This document shows positions 46,095 to 56,198 of a DNA stretch of 64,000 bases, one piece after another. How positions within the stretch are numbered: position 1 is the stretch's first letter; the number at the start of each line of letters is the position of its first letter. Source of the DNA: Pseudomonas sp. TH43. GTDB lineage: Bacteria > Pseudomonadota > Gammaproteobacteria > Pseudomonadales > Pseudomonadaceae. The notes below the pieces were generated by a model. The model saw only the letters and a list, made by a program, of their open reading frames with translations, ran no database searches and was not told the DNA's origin. The stretch covers positions 372,001 to 436,000 of the forward strand of contig NZ_JAEKFI010000002.1 of the NCBI RefSeq assembly GCF_016650635.1, in the 5' to 3' direction. A program made the translations under genes and the position numbers.

Positions 46095-46958
46095 ATGCAA
46101 GCCATTCGCAGCATTCTGGTGGTCATCGAACCCGAACATTCGGAAAGCCTGGCGCTCAAGCGCGCCAAGTTGATCGCGGGCGTGACCCAGGCCCATCTGC
46201 ACCTGTTGGTGTGCGACCGCAAGCACGACCACACCGGCATGCTTGGCGTGCTCAAAGCCGCGCTGTTGGCCGACGGTTACAGCGTGACCACCGAACAGGC
46301 GTGGAACGAGAGCCTGCACGAAACCATTATCGATGTGCAGCAGGCCGAGGGCTGCGGGCTGGTGGTCAAGCAACATTTCCCCGACAGTTCATTGAAAAAA
46401 GCCCTGCTGACCCCGGCCGACTGGAAACTGCTGCGCCACTGCCCGACGCCGGTGCTGCTGGTGAAAACCTCTACGCCCTGGAAGGACCGAGTGATTCTGG
46501 CGGCGGTCGATGTCGGCAATGCCGATGGCGAGCACCGGCATTTGCACACGACAATCATCGATCACGGCTATGACATTGCCAGCCTGGCCAAAGGGCATTT
46601 GCACGTGATCACTGCGCATCCGTCGCCCATGCTGTCAGCAGCCGATCCGACCTTCCAGCTCAAGGAAACCATCGAGGCGCGTTATCGCGACCAATGCCGG
46701 GCGTTTCAGGCGGAGTTTGATGTCGATGACGAGCATCTGCACATCGAGGAAGGCCCGGCGGATGTGTTGATTCCGTTCATGGCGCACAAGCTGCAGGCGG
46801 CGGTAACCGTGATCGGCACGGTGGCGCGGACCGGGTTGTCGGGGGCGTTGATCGGCAATACTGCGGAAGTGGTGCTGGATGCGCTGGAGAGTGATGTGCT
46901 GGTGCTCAAGCCGCAGGAGGTTGAGGATCATCTGCTGGAGTTGGCGGTGAAACATTAA
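46095..46958 (+). CDS. Universal stress protein, tandem Usp domains (UspE-like)
   Basis: A 287-residue protein with two Usp domains. Domain 1: MQAIRSILVVIEPEHSESLA; domain 2 begins near residue 133 (DRVILAAVDVGNADGEHRH) and ends with the ATP-loop-like AVTVIGTVARTGLSGALIGN, then TAEVVLDAL. GGAGA lies 9 bases before the ATG. UspE-type proteins respond to stationary phase and oxygen limitation; regulation here is not visible. Confidence 0.9.
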   Translation: MQAIRSILVVIEPEHSESLALKRAKLIAGVTQAHLHLLVCDRKHDHTGMLGVLKAALLADGYSVTTEQAWNESLHETIIDVQQAEGCGLVVKQHFPDSSLKKALLTPADWKLLRHCPTPVLLVKTSTPWKDRVILAAVDVGNADGEHRHLHTTIIDHGYDIASLAKGHLHVITAHPSPMLSAADPTFQLKETIEARYRDQCRAFQAEFDVDDEHLHIEEGPADVLIPFMAHKLQAAVTVIGTVARTGLSGALIGNTAEVVLDALESDVLVLKPQEVEDHLLELAVKH

Positions 46959-46981
46959 TATCTGGGGTGTCTGAACCGGCC

Positions 46982-47068
46982 CCTTCGCGAGCAGGCTCGC
47001 TCCCACATCTGAAATGCGGTCTCCTGCAGGAACGCATTTCCCTGTGGGAGCGAGCCTGCTCGCGAAGC
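46982..47068. repeat. REPIN: inverted REP pair
   Basis: TTCGCGAGCAGGCTCGCTCCCA and its inverted partner enclose a small GC-rich centre. Lies between the convergent Usp and DUF1289 genes. Confidence 0.85.
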
Positions 47069-47070
47069 TT

Positions 47071-47541
47071 CTAGGCGCCGAAGGCGTCTTTCAGGAAACC
47101 GGGGGCGATGTAGCGCTGATAGTGCGCTTCCGACAGCAGGAAAAATTCCCGATCAATGGCATCGCGCAATTCCGGCAGATTCCAGTCGCGAAACTCCGGC
47201 AGCAGGACCATCCCGTACGCGTCCAGATTAATGATCACCCGCGCCCCACGGGCAATCAGCTGATACGCCCAGCAATATTCCGACTGATGCGGCACGAAGC
47301 GGATCTTGCGCTGTTCAAGCTGCTGGCGCAGGCGCGCCGAATCAAAAATCTCGACCTTGCCCGCCATCACTTGTGACAGCAATTGTTCCAGACGCAGCCA
47401 CACCGCGCGTTTTTCCTCCTCGTTGTATCCATTCCAATGGATTACTTCGTGATGGAAACGCTTGCAGCCACGGCACACCAGATCACCGTAAACAGTGGAG
47501 CAGAGGCCGACGCAGGGGGTCTTGATGGTCTGATTGGGCAT
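47071..47541 (-). CDS. DUF1289 domain protein
   Basis: A 156-residue protein. The N-terminal DUF1289 zinc-like motif is CVGLCSTVYGDLVCRGCKRF followed by HHEVIHWNGYNEEEKRAVW. The C-terminal 90 residues have no recognised domain (FVPHQSEYCWAYQLIARGAR is conserved-looking). The start at 47541 begins the Cys motif after eight residues; an upstream Met at 47580 is possible. Function unknown. Confidence 0.82.
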   Translation of the reverse strand: MPNQTIKTPCVGLCSTVYGDLVCRGCKRFHHEVIHWNGYNEEEKRAVWLRLEQLLSQVMAGKVEIFDSARLRQQLEQRKIRFVPHQSEYCWAYQLIARGARVIINLDAYGMVLLPEFRDWNLPELRDAIDREFFLLSEAHYQRYIAPGFLKDAFGA

Positions 47542-48009
47542 AGGATGAACAAAACACTGAAACGCGGAACAGGTCGGCATGTTAGCCCTTTGTCGGGCAT
47601 TGATCACCCCTCAAACATCAGGGGCAACGGCGTCACCGAAGTTTGACCGGGCCACGCACAACGCCACCAAAGTCCAATAGAGCCCGACTTACCTTTAAAT
47701 TTTTTTTGCCGTAGAATCAGCCAGCCTTTTAAGGCGCCAATGTCCGTTAGAAGCTGTTTTCAAAGCGTCACGAGCACAGTCGTTCCTTCAGAGCGGTGTT
47801 GGCGAAGGGTTTTTCCAGCGGGGAAAAGCCCAACGCCAACCCTCATCAGCTCCCCGTTCTGCAGGCGTAAAACTTTGAAAGCAGCTTCTGTAAGGAATTG
47901 CCGGTAATTCTGGCCGAACGACCCACAACGTCGTGAGGCGCATGAGTACGGCAATTTCGGGATGAGCGTCCCGGACACCCATTTGGGACCACTGATGAGG
48001 GTAATAACT
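47542..48009. promoter_or_regulatory. acnB upstream region with long leader
   Basis: About 470 bases between divergent genes. A TAGAAT hexamer at 47712-47717 could be a -10 box, which would give a leader close to 290 bases. The leader contains a large hairpin (47798-47840). No small gene with a good ribosome site stands out. Confidence 0.5.
47798..47840 (+). promoter_or_regulatory. Imperfect hairpin in acnB leader
   Basis: GTTGGCG pairs with CGCCAAC, then an AA/AA internal loop, then GGG-T-TTTT-CC pairs with GG-AAAA-G-CCC, closing on a short loop: about 17 pairs with one wobble. It lies about 170 bases before the start codon and has no following T-run, so attenuation is not obvious. Confidence 0.55.
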
Positions 48010-50619
48010 GTGCTTGAAGCCTACCGCAAACATATCGAAGAGCGTGCAGCCCTGGGTATCGTTCCCCAGCCGCTTAACGCCGAACAAACAGCAGGCCTGG
48101 TCGAGCTGCTGAAAAACCCTCCGGCTGGCGAAGAAGAATTTCTCGTTGACCTGATCACCAATCGCATTCCACCAGGCGTGGACGAAGCGGCTTATGTAAA
48201 AGCCGGCTTCCTGTCTGCACTGGCCAAGGGCGAAGTTTCCTCCCCTCTGCTGGACAAGAAACGCGCTGTAGAACTGCTCGGCACCATGCAGGGCGGCTAC
48301 AACATCGTGACCCTGGTTGACCTGCTGGACGACGCCGAGCTGGCGCCAGTCGCTGCCGCGCAACTCAAGCACACCCTGCTGATGTTCGATGCGTTCCACG
48401 ACGTCGCGGAAAAAGCCAAGAACGGCAACGTTCACGCTAAAGGCGTCCTGCAATCCTGGGCTGACGGCGAGTGGTTCAAGAACCGCCCGACGCTGGCCGA
48501 CAAGATCAGCCTGCGCGTGTTCAAGGTCACCGGCGAAACCAACACCGACGACCTGTCCCCTGCTCCAGACGCCTGGTCCCGCCCGGACATCCCGCTGCAC
48601 GCCCTGGCCATGCTGAAAATGGCTCGCGAAGGCATCGTTCCTGATCAGCAGGGCGCCATCGGCCCGATGAAGCAGATCGAAGAAATGCGCGGTCAAGGCT
48701 TCCCGATCGCCTACGTCGGTGACGTGGTCGGTACCGGTTCGTCGCGTAAATCCGCTACCAACTCGGTACTGTGGTTCTTCGGCGACGACGTTCCTTACGT
48801 GCCGAACAAGCGTGCTGGCGGTTTCTGCTTCGGCAGCAAAATCGCTCCGATCTTCTACAACACCATGGAAGATGCTGGCGCCCTGCCAATCGAGTTCGAC
48901 GTTTCCAACATGAACATGGGCGACGTGATCGACCTGTACCCGCATGCTGGCAAAGTCTGCAAACACGGCACCGACGAAGTCCTGACCACCTTCGAAATGA
49001 AGACTCCGGTCCTGTTGGACGAAGTTCGTGCTGGCGGCCGTATCCCGCTGATCATCGGCCGTGGCCTGACCGAGAAGGCTCGCGCCGAACTGGGTCTGCC
49101 ACCGTTCGACCTGTTCAAGAAGCCGGAAGCGCCGGCTGAAAGCACCAAGGGTTTCACCCTGGCGCAGAAAATGGTCGGCAAGGCTTGCGGTCTGGGTGAA
49201 GGCCAAGGCGTTCGTCCTGGCACCTACTGCGAACCGAAGATGACCACCGTGGGTTCTCAGGACACCACCGGTCCTATGACCCGTGACGAACTGAAAGACC
49301 TGGCGTGCCTGGGCTTCTCCGCTGATCTGGTGATGCAGTCCTTCTGCCACACCGCGGCCTATCCAAAGCCGATCGACGTAACCACCCACCACACCCTGCC
49401 TGACTTCATCATGACCCGCGGCGGCGTTTCCCTGCGTCCGGGCGACGGCATCATCCACTCGTGGCTGAACCGCATGCTGCTGCCAGACACCGTCGGTACC
49501 GGTGGTGACTCGCACACCCGTTTCCCGATGGGCATCTCGTTCCCGGCCGGTTCCGGTCTGGTCGCGTTCGCCGCCGCCACTGGCGTTATGCCGCTGGACA
49601 TGCCGGAATCGATCCTGGTGCGTTTCAAAGGCAAAATGAAACCTGGCATCACCCTGCGCGACCTGGTTCATGCCATTCCTTACTTCGCCATCCAGAACGG
49701 TCTGCTGACCGTTGAGAAGAAAGGCAAGAAAAACGCCTTCTCCGGCCGCATCCTGGAAATCGAAGGTCTGGAAGGTCTGACCCTGGAACAGGCGTTCGAA
49801 CTGTCCGACGCCTCGGCCGAACGTTCGGCTGCCGGTTGCACCATCAAGCTGTCGAAAGAGTCGATCACCGAGTACCTGAACTCCAACATCACTCTGCTGC
49901 GCTGGATGATCGGCGAAGGCTACGGCGATGCACGTACGCTGGAACGTCGCGCACAAGCGATGGAAGCCTGGGTTGCCAACCCGGAACTGATGGAAGCCGA
50001 TGCCGACGCCGAGTACGCCGAAATCATCGAAATCGATCTGGCCGACATCAGCGAGCCTGTGCTCTGCGCGCCAAACGATCCGGACGACGCCCGTCTGCTG
50101 TCCAGCGTTGCTGGCGAGAAGATCGACGAAGTGTTCATCGGTTCGTGCATGACCAACATCGGTCACTTCCGCGCTGCCGGTAAACTGCTGGATCAGGTCA
50201 AGGGTCAGCTGCCAACCCGTCTGTGGCTGTCGCCGCCGACCAAAATGGACGCTCACCAACTGACCGAAGAAGGCTACTACGGCATCTACGGCAAGGCTGG
50301 CGCGCGCATGGAAATGCCGGGCTGCTCGCTGTGCATGGGTAACCAGGCACGCGTTGAGCCGAACGCGACTGTTGTGTCGACGTCGACCCGTAACTTCCCG
50401 AACCGTCTGGGCGACGGCGCGAACGTTTACCTGGCTTCGGCCGAGTTGGCGTCCGTGGCTTCGATCCTGGGTCGCCTGCCGACCGTCGAGGAGTACATGG
50501 AATACGCTGGCAAGATCGACAGCATGGCGGCCGATATCTACCGCTACCTGTCCTTCGACCAGATCGCCGAGTTCCGTGAAGCTGCTGCGAACGCCAACAT
50601 TCCGGTCGTTCAAGCCTAA
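48010..50619 (+). CDS. acnB: Bifunctional aconitate hydratase 2 / 2-methylisocitrate dehydratase AcnB
   Basis: An 869-residue aconitase B. It starts with GTG at 48010 ([20 protein letters not shown]), with GAGGG 9 bases upstream; the longer frame to 47962 is unlikely. The N-terminal HEAT-like and swivelling domains precede the catalytic core. Cluster-binding and active-site segments include [29 protein letters not shown] and [17 protein letters not shown]. It interconverts citrate and isocitrate in the TCA cycle and can act as an iron-sensing RNA-binding apo-protein in relatives. An intrinsic terminator follows. Confidence 0.97.
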   Translation: MLEAYRKHIEERAALGIVPQPLNAEQTAGLVELLKNPPAGEEEFLVDLITNRIPPGVDEAAYVKAGFLSALAKGEVSSPLLDKKRAVELLGTMQGGYNIVTLVDLLDDAELAPVAAAQLKHTLLMFDAFHDVAEKAKNGNVHAKGVLQSWADGEWFKNRPTLADKISLRVFKVTGETNTDDLSPAPDAWSRPDIPLHALAMLKMAREGIVPDQQGAIGPMKQIEEMRGQGFPIAYVGDVVGTGSSRKSATNSVLWFFGDDVPYVPNKRAGGFCFGSKIAPIFYNTMEDAGALPIEFDVSNMNMGDVIDLYPHAGKVCKHGTDEVLTTFEMKTPVLLDEVRAGGRIPLIIGRGLTEKARAELGLPPFDLFKKPEAPAESTKGFTLAQKMVGKACGLGEGQGVRPGTYCEPKMTTVGSQDTTGPMTRDELKDLACLGFSADLVMQSFCHTAAYPKPIDVTTHHTLPDFIMTRGGVSLRPGDGIIHSWLNRMLLPDTVGTGGDSHTRFPMGISFPAGSGLVAFAAATGVMPLDMPESILVRFKGKMKPGITLRDLVHAIPYFAIQNGLLTVEKKGKKNAFSGRILEIEGLEGLTLEQAFELSDASAERSAAGCTIKLSKESITEYLNSNITLLRWMIGEGYGDARTLERRAQAMEAWVANPELMEADADAEYAEIIEIDLADISEPVLCAPNDPDDARLLSSVAGEKIDEVFIGSCMTNIGHFRAAGKLLDQVKGQLPTRLWLSPPTKMDAHQLTEEGYYGIYGKAGARMEMPGCSLCMGNQARVEPNATVVSTSTRNFPNRLGDGANVYLASAELASVASILGRLPTVEEYMEYAGKIDSMAADIYRYLSFDQIAEFREAAANANIPVVQA

Positions 50620-50634
50620 CGTTACAACGCAATG

Positions 50635-50672
50635 AAAAACGCCGCCCATCGTCAGATGCGCGGCGTTTTTTT
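50635..50672 (+). terminator. Intrinsic terminator after acnB
   Basis: AAAACGCCGC and GCGGCGTTTT form a stem around a 14-base loop, followed by a T-run. It lies 16 bases after the acnB stop. Confidence 0.9.
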
Positions 50673-50690
50673 ATCCCCGCCCCCACCCGC

Positions 50691-51184
50691 GCAGGAGCAA
50701 AGCTTGCTCGCGATGGCGGTGTATCAGCCAACACCTGCGTTGAATGCTAGACCGCTTTCGCGAGCAAGCTCGGCTCCTATAGTTTTCGCGGGACGCCTGC
50801 GAAGGCCGGCAGCACCACAACTTCGTAGGAGCAAAGCTTGCTCGCGATGGCGGTGTATCAGCCAACACCTGCGTTGAATGCTAGACCGCTTTCGCGAGCA
50901 AGCTCGGCTCCTACAGTGTTCGCGGGACGCCTGCGAAGATCGGCAGCACCACAACTTCGTAGGAGCAAAGCTTGCTCGCGATGGCGGTGTATCAGCCAAC
51001 ACCTGCGTTGAATGCTAGACCGCTTTCGCGAGCAAGCTCGGCTCCTACAATTTTCGCGGGACGCCTGCGAAGATCGGCAGCACCACAACTTCGTAGGAGC
51101 AAAGCTTGCTCGCGAAGGCGGTGTATCAACCAGCACCAACGTTGAATGCTAGACCGCTTTCGCGAGCAAGCTTTGCTCCTACGA
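50691..51184. repeat. Tandem REPIN array, four 134-base units
   Basis: AGGAGCAAAGCTTGCTCGCG begins at 50693, 50827, 50961 and 51095, an exact 134-base period. Each unit has an inverted REP pair around a fixed core containing CACCTGCGTTGAATGCTAGA or a close variant. It fills the space between the acnB terminator and the end of moeA. Confidence 0.95.
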
Positions 51185-51196
51185 GATTGGCGGTGC

Positions 51197-52402
51197 TTAG
51201 AAGAGTTCGTTGAAGGGTATGAAGCGCAGCGGGTCGCCGACCTGGTGCGTGCTGTTCTCGGTGATTTCCACTAGGCCATCGGCCCAGGTCGCGCCGAGCA
51301 GTACGCCGGAACTCTGATTCGGGTAGAGCACCGCAACCCCCGTTTCCAGACGCGCCCGCAGGTATTCACGGCGGCTGGCCGATTTCGTCCAGGCAAACCC
51401 GGCCTTCACCGTGAAGCTCAGCGGCATCACGTCTTCGACACCTTGAATCCTCAACAGATACGGTCTGGCAAGCAAGCCAAAGGTCACGAGCGCGGCAGTC
51501 GGATTACCCGGCAGACCGATCACCGGCACTGCGCCGATATGGCCAACCGTCAGCGGCTTGCCGGGCTTGATCGCCAATTTCCACAACAGCGCTTTACCGT
51601 TGTCACGCAGTACCTGACCGAGGCAATCAGCATCGCCTGCGGACACCCCGCCCGTGGTCAGAATCAGGTCAGCGCTGACTTGCAACTGCTCAAGCTTGAG
51701 CCGGGTTTGCGCCGGGCGATCCGGCAAGATACCAGCGTCGATCACCTCGCAACCCAGTTCACGCAACCAGTGCGCGAGCAACACACGGTTACTGTTATAG
51801 ATGCTGCCAGGACGCAGCGGCAGGCCCGGTTCGACCAGTTCGTCACCGGTCGACAACAACGCCACCCGAGGCCGACGCACAACGTGCAGTTGCGCCAACC
51901 CCTGCCCTGCCGCCACTGCCAGCTCGAACGGTCCGAGACGCTTGCCGACGCGCAGCAAAATGTCACCGGCACGGTTCTCCTGACCTTGCGCGCGGATGTT
52001 CTGGCCAATTTTCAGCGGCTGCAAAAACCGCACGCGACCGTCTTCCAGTACCTCGACGTTTTCCTGCATTTCCACGCAATTGGCACCGGGCGGCACAGGT
52101 GCTCCCGTAAAGATCCGTGCACAACTGCCCGGCAACAAGGCATCCGGCGCGAGCCCCGCGTAGACGCGTTGCGACACCGCCAAAGGCTGGCGATGCAGAT
52201 CCGCAAGGTTCAGGGCGTATCCGTCCATGGCGCTGTTCGGCCACGGCGGCAGATCGAGTGTCGCTACCAGATCACTCGCCAGCACCCGCCCGCACGCGTC
52301 ATCCAGCGCGAGGATTTCACTGTCCGCCAGACACTGCTCATTGGCCATGGCCAGTAATTGCTCCAGCGCATCCTCAACCGGCATCAACGCTGCCCAGCTC
52401 AT
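51197..52402 (-). CDS. moeA: Molybdopterin molybdenumtransferase MoeA
   Basis: A 401-residue enzyme that inserts molybdate into adenylylated molybdopterin. Family segments: LPPWPNSAMDGYALNLADL near residue 50, RIFTGAPVPPGANCVEMQE near 90, and LILTTGGVSAGDADCLGQVL and GLPGNPTAALVTF in the central MoCF domain. Its ATG overlaps the moaB stop, so the two form an operon. It supports molybdoenzymes such as the hydroxylase at 9500. Confidence 0.95.
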   Translation of the reverse strand: MSWAALMPVEDALEQLLAMANEQCLADSEILALDDACGRVLASDLVATLDLPPWPNSAMDGYALNLADLHRQPLAVSQRVYAGLAPDALLPGSCARIFTGAPVPPGANCVEMQENVEVLEDGRVRFLQPLKIGQNIRAQGQENRAGDILLRVGKRLGPFELAVAAGQGLAQLHVVRRPRVALLSTGDELVEPGLPLRPGSIYNSNRVLLAHWLRELGCEVIDAGILPDRPAQTRLKLEQLQVSADLILTTGGVSAGDADCLGQVLRDNGKALLWKLAIKPGKPLTVGHIGAVPVIGLPGNPTAALVTFGLLARPYLLRIQGVEDVMPLSFTVKAGFAWTKSASRREYLRARLETGVAVLYPNQSSGVLLGATWADGLVEITENSTHQVGDPLRFIPFNELF

Positions 52403-52938
52403 CCGCGGGTGCCGCAGGCTTGTACCGATTTAAGGTGTGGGACGAAGTTGCACGGGCGGTGACGGTTGTCGAGTTGCTCGGCCAGAATACCTTCCCACGC
52501 CGTGCGGCAGGCGCCGGTCGAGCCCGGCAGGCAGCACACCAGCGTGCCGTTGGACAACCCGGCCAATGCACGGCTCTGTACGGTGGAAGTACCGATGTCG
52601 AGGATCGAGATCGCGCGGAACAACTCACCGAAACCATCAACCTGTTTGTCGAGCAGGCAGACCACCGCTTCGGGGGTGCTGTCGCGCCCGGTGAAGCCGG
52701 TGCCGCCGGTAATCAGCACGACCTGAACGCTTTCATCGGCAATCCAGTTCGCCACCTGAGCACGGATCTTGTACAGATCGTCCTTGAGTAAATTGCGCGC
52801 GCTCAGCGTGTGACCCGCCTCCAGCAGACGACTGACCAATAATTGGCCGGAGGTATCGCTGGCGTAATCGCGCGTATCACTGACCGTCAGCACAGCAATG
52901 TTCAGGGGGACAAACAGGGCATCCGATTTGACGCTCAA
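52399..52938 (-). CDS. moaB: Molybdenum cofactor biosynthesis protein B
   Basis: A 179-residue MoaB. Core motifs: LTVSDTRDYASDTSGQLL at the N terminus, VVLITGGTGFTGRDSTPEAV in the middle and CLPGSTGACRTAWEGIL near the C terminus. It adenylylates molybdopterin or supports that step. First gene of the moaB-moeA pair. Confidence 0.95.
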   Translation of the reverse strand: MSVKSDALFVPLNIAVLTVSDTRDYASDTSGQLLVSRLLEAGHTLSARNLLKDDLYKIRAQVANWIADESVQVVLITGGTGFTGRDSTPEAVVCLLDKQVDGFGELFRAISILDIGTSTVQSRALAGLSNGTLVCCLPGSTGACRTAWEGILAEQLDNRHRPCNFVPHLKSVQACGTRG

Positions 52939-53211
52939 GGGGATTCTCCGGCAACAATCGATTCAATTGCCAACAAGCCTAAGTGCCTCTTCTTATGAGT
53001 GTCTAATCACTCTCGCCAACCACTCTATCGAGCGCCTCTATCAGACGGGTTTGCCGCACTGAAAGCCATCAAGGCAGGGACTGATAGACAGCCTTTAAAC
53101 ACTTCCGATTGGACGCACAATCGCTGAAATGAGATCGTCGCACCCTGCGCTTTTTGTGCGCCGTGCGCCTCTGCGTAATGTCAATCACCCCCCCTTCGAG
53201 CAGGTGCCGTC

Positions 53212-54111
53212 TTGGACATCAAACAACTCAAGTTCCTGATCGCGCTGGACGAAACCCGCCACTTCGGCCAAGCCGCCGCACGCTGCCACATCACGCAGCC
53301 GACCCTGTCGATGCGTTTGCGCAATCTGGAAGATGAGCTGGATCTGGTGCTGGTCAACCGCGGTCAGCGCTTTGAAGGCTTCACGCAAGCAGGCGAACGC
53401 GTATTGGCATGGGCCCGCACCTTGCTGGCAGCGCACGATGGCCTGTTCGCCGAAGCAGCGGCTTGTCGCGGGCAATTGGTCGGTAGCTTGCGTCTGGGGT
53501 TGGTGCCACTGAGCAGCTTCAACCCGGTCAATTACATTCAGGGTTTGTCGCGGTCGTATCCGGAGCTGAAATTCAGCCTGTCGTCACTCAGTTCCGATGA
53601 AATCATCGCCAGTCTGGGCAACAACCAACTGGACTTGGGCGTGTGCTATCTCGATCACGTCAACCCGAACTATTTCGAGTTTTTCGAGATTGGCGAAACC
53701 CGCGTCGGTTTGCTCTATGACAACCGTCACTTTCATTTCGAAGGCACGCAAATGAGCTGGGAAGACGCCGCCGAACTGCCACTGGGCATGATCACCACCG
53801 GCATGCATTACCGCAAATCCATCGACTTGAGTTTTCGCAGCCGCGGGCTGAGTCCACAGCCGATCATGGAGAGCGATTCGACCTATCAGCTGTTGCAGGC
53901 GATTCACCAAGGCTTTTGCTGCTCGATCATGCCGCTGGACAGTGGCCTGGAGGAGCCGATCGAACATCTGTCATTCATGAATTTGCCGGACGCCAGCGTG
54001 CTTGCGCCATTGGGTCTGGTGATGCGCAAGACGGAACCGCGCTCGGCGATTGCCGAAAAGTGCTTTGCCGAAGCACGCAAGCTCTTCGGGATCGAAGCAC
54101 CTGCTGTTTGA
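53212..54111 (+). CDS. LysR family transcriptional regulator (OxyR/CbbR-like)
   Basis: A 299-residue LysR regulator. DNA-binding N terminus: LKFLIALDETRHFGQAAARC, then HITQPTLSMRLRNLEDELDL. The effector domain holds LRLGLVPLSSFNPVNYIQGL. The open frame begins with TTG at 53212 (read as Met), with AGGTG 6 bases upstream; no ATG lies near. It diverges from moaB across 273 bases, which is a possible but unproven target. Confidence 0.88.
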   Translation: MDIKQLKFLIALDETRHFGQAAARCHITQPTLSMRLRNLEDELDLVLVNRGQRFEGFTQAGERVLAWARTLLAAHDGLFAEAAACRGQLVGSLRLGLVPLSSFNPVNYIQGLSRSYPELKFSLSSLSSDEIIASLGNNQLDLGVCYLDHVNPNYFEFFEIGETRVGLLYDNRHFHFEGTQMSWEDAAELPLGMITTGMHYRKSIDLSFRSRGLSPQPIMESDSTYQLLQAIHQGFCCSIMPLDSGLEEPIEHLSFMNLPDASVLAPLGLVMRKTEPRSAIAEKCFAEARKLFGIEAPAV

Positions 54112-54686
54112 GTGATTTCTCCTGACATTGATGCTGGATGTCAGGCTGCCTTCGCATGCAGGCTCGCCCACCGCAACCTGAGTGTTGAAGATATTTCACA
54201 TTGATCGTTTACACGCCCGCGGATTCCCCCTTACTATCCGGGGCACACCGGTCGGCGGGCCAGCCCCGTCACCGACGTTTTCCGCCAACGGAAACACGCG
54301 TTATGAGCACGTCACCACAACAATTAAAATCGTTGAACGTCTCCGCTGTGTGCGCCCTCTGCTACGGGGGCCGCGCATGAATCGTATCGTCAATCTCCCC
54401 ATGGCCCTGCGCCGTTCCAAGCTGCGTCACTCCGCACGCCCGCCGGATATCGCCTGCTGATTTCTTTCAGTCAGCAAACAAGCAATGTGGCGAGGGAGCT
54501 TGCTCCCGCCGGGGCACCAAGCGGCCCTGAGAGATCGGACTGCTGTGCAGTCGCGCGCGAGCGAACTCCCTCGCCACAGGTTCGTTGTCACTTCTGACTG
54601 ATCACTTTTGATATCCCTGCCAGGACACCCTAAACGTGTCCGGCCCGAATCTGCGCGCCTGTGCGGCGCCCCCATGAGTGTTTGCC
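54112..54686. other. Gene-poor region with two overlapping micro-ORFs and a REP pair
   Basis: A 575-base stretch. It contains two overlapping small frames (54303-54380, 25 residues, ending CALCYGGRA; 54377-54460, 27 residues, starting MNRIVNLPMALRRSK) joined by an ATGA, and a REP-type inverted repeat at 54486-54579 (TGTGGCGAGGGAGCTTGCTC). The ribosome site of the first ORF is weak. No recognised RNA. Confidence 0.4.
54486..54579. repeat. Inverted repeat, TGTGGCGAGGGAGC family
   Basis: TGTGGCGAGGGAGCTTGCTC at the left and GAGCGAACTCCCTCGCCACA at the right. A fragment of the same family lies at 60557-60602. Confidence 0.8.
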
Positions 54687-56051
54687 ATGAAATTCGCAGC
54701 CATTGAAGACGCACGCCTGTTCCTCGAACAAAACCCCGATATCGACATGATCGAACTGTTCATTCTCGACGCCAACGGTGTGCCACGCGGCAAGCTGTTG
54801 CACCGCGAAGAACTGCTCGCCGTGTACCAAAGCGGGCGCCCGCTGCCGAGCACCATCCTCGGCCTGACCGTACAAGGCGAAGACGTCGAAAACTCCGGCC
54901 TGGTCTGGGACGTCGGCGACATCGACTGCCGCGCCTATCCGCTGGAAGGCAGTCTGGTGCGTTTGCCATGGCGGCAGATTCCGACCGCTGCGGTGCAGGT
55001 CAGCATGCACCCGACCGAGGGCATGCCGGCCAGTATTGCCGACCCGCGCCACCTGCTGATCAAGGTCATCGATAGCCTGAAAGCCGAGGGCTACTACCCG
55101 ATCATGGCGTGCGAACTGGAGTTCTATCTGCTCGACGCCAAACGCGATCACAACGGTCGCCCGCAACCGGCGCTGGACGCTGACGGCGGTCGACCGCGAC
55201 ACACGCAAGTCTATGGTTTGCGCGAGCTGGAACAGATCGAACCGTTCCTCGCCGACCTCTACAGCGCCTGCAAACTGCACGGTATTCCGGCGCGCACGGC
55301 GATCTCCGAATACGCACCGGGCCAGGTGGAAATCACCCTCGAGCACGGCGATGCGCTGGAGGCAATGGATCAGGCCGTGCGTTACAAACGTCTGGTCAAA
55401 GCCGTGGCACACAAACACGGCATGCAGGCGACATTCATGGCCAAGCCGTTCGATGATCTCGCCGGCACCGGCATGCACATGCATGTCAGCCTCGCCGACA
55501 GCGAGGGTCGCAATCTGTTTGCCTCCGAGGATCCCGCCGGCACCCCGCTGCTGCGCACGGCGATTGGCGGCATGCTCGCCTCGCTGCTCGATACGCTGTT
55601 GCTGTTCTGCCCGAACGCCAACTCCTACCGCCGGTTCCAGGCCAACAGCTACGCACCGCTGGCGCCGACCTGGGGCGTCGACAACCGCACCGTCAGCCTG
55701 CGCGTACCGGGTGGTCCGGCCAACACACGGCACATCGAACACCGTATTTGCGGCGCCGACGCCAACCCTTATCTAGCGGCCGCAGCGATTTTGGCCGGGA
55801 TCCATCGCGGCATTCGCGAGGATCTCGATCCGGGCGAGCCGGTGGAAGGCAACGGCTATGCGCAGGCCAAGGAATTGCTGCCGACCGACTGGCTGACGTC
55901 GTTGCAAGCGCTGGAGAATTCCGCGTGGGCACGCGATGCTCTGGGCCAGGAATTTCTCGGGGTGTATCTGGCGGTGAAACGCGCCGAGTACCGGCAGTTC
56001 ATGGCCGAGGTGGGTGAGCAGGATTGGCGTTGGTACCTGACCGAAGCCTGA
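54687..56051 (+). CDS. Gamma-glutamylpolyamine synthetase (glutamine synthetase family)
   Basis: A 454-residue glutamine-synthetase-fold ligase. Opening DMIELFILDANGVPRGK is typical of the PuuA/GlnA3-type polyamine group. Metal/ATP-site regions: MACELEFYLLDAKRD, AGTGMHMHVSLADSEG and ANSYRRFQANSYAPLAPTWG. It joins glutamate to putrescine or a related polyamine as the first step of the gamma-glutamyl route. The start at 54687 is preferred over 54678. The FAD oxidase follows 147 bases later on the same strand. Confidence 0.92.
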   Translation: MKFAAIEDARLFLEQNPDIDMIELFILDANGVPRGKLLHREELLAVYQSGRPLPSTILGLTVQGEDVENSGLVWDVGDIDCRAYPLEGSLVRLPWRQIPTAAVQVSMHPTEGMPASIADPRHLLIKVIDSLKAEGYYPIMACELEFYLLDAKRDHNGRPQPALDADGGRPRHTQVYGLRELEQIEPFLADLYSACKLHGIPARTAISEYAPGQVEITLEHGDALEAMDQAVRYKRLVKAVAHKHGMQATFMAKPFDDLAGTGMHMHVSLADSEGRNLFASEDPAGTPLLRTAIGGMLASLLDTLLLFCPNANSYRRFQANSYAPLAPTWGVDNRTVSLRVPGGPANTRHIEHRICGADANPYLAAAAILAGIHRGIREDLDPGEPVEGNGYAQAKELLPTDWLTSLQALENSAWARDALGQEFLGVYLAVKRAEYRQFMAEVGEQDWRWYLTEA

Positions 56052-56068
56052 GAACCCGACACCAGACC

Positions 56069-56161
56069 CTGTGGGAGCTGGCTTGCCAGCGATGAGGCCG
56101 GAACATTTAGCATCTCTGCTGACTGACACTCCGCTATCGCTGGCAAGCCAGCTCCCACAGG
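56069..56161. repeat. REPIN: inverted REP pair
   Basis: CTGTGGGAGCTGGCTTGCCA and its inverted copy, between the glutamylpolyamine synthetase and the FAD oxidase. Confidence 0.85.
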
Positions 56162-56198
56162 GACCGCGTACCGATTCGAAATTTGTGTGGACACTGAC

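Noticed and set aside
47788..50649. 953-codon open frame on the minus strand
   Set aside because: It is the antisense of acnB, kept open by GC-rich third positions; its translation has no domain sense.
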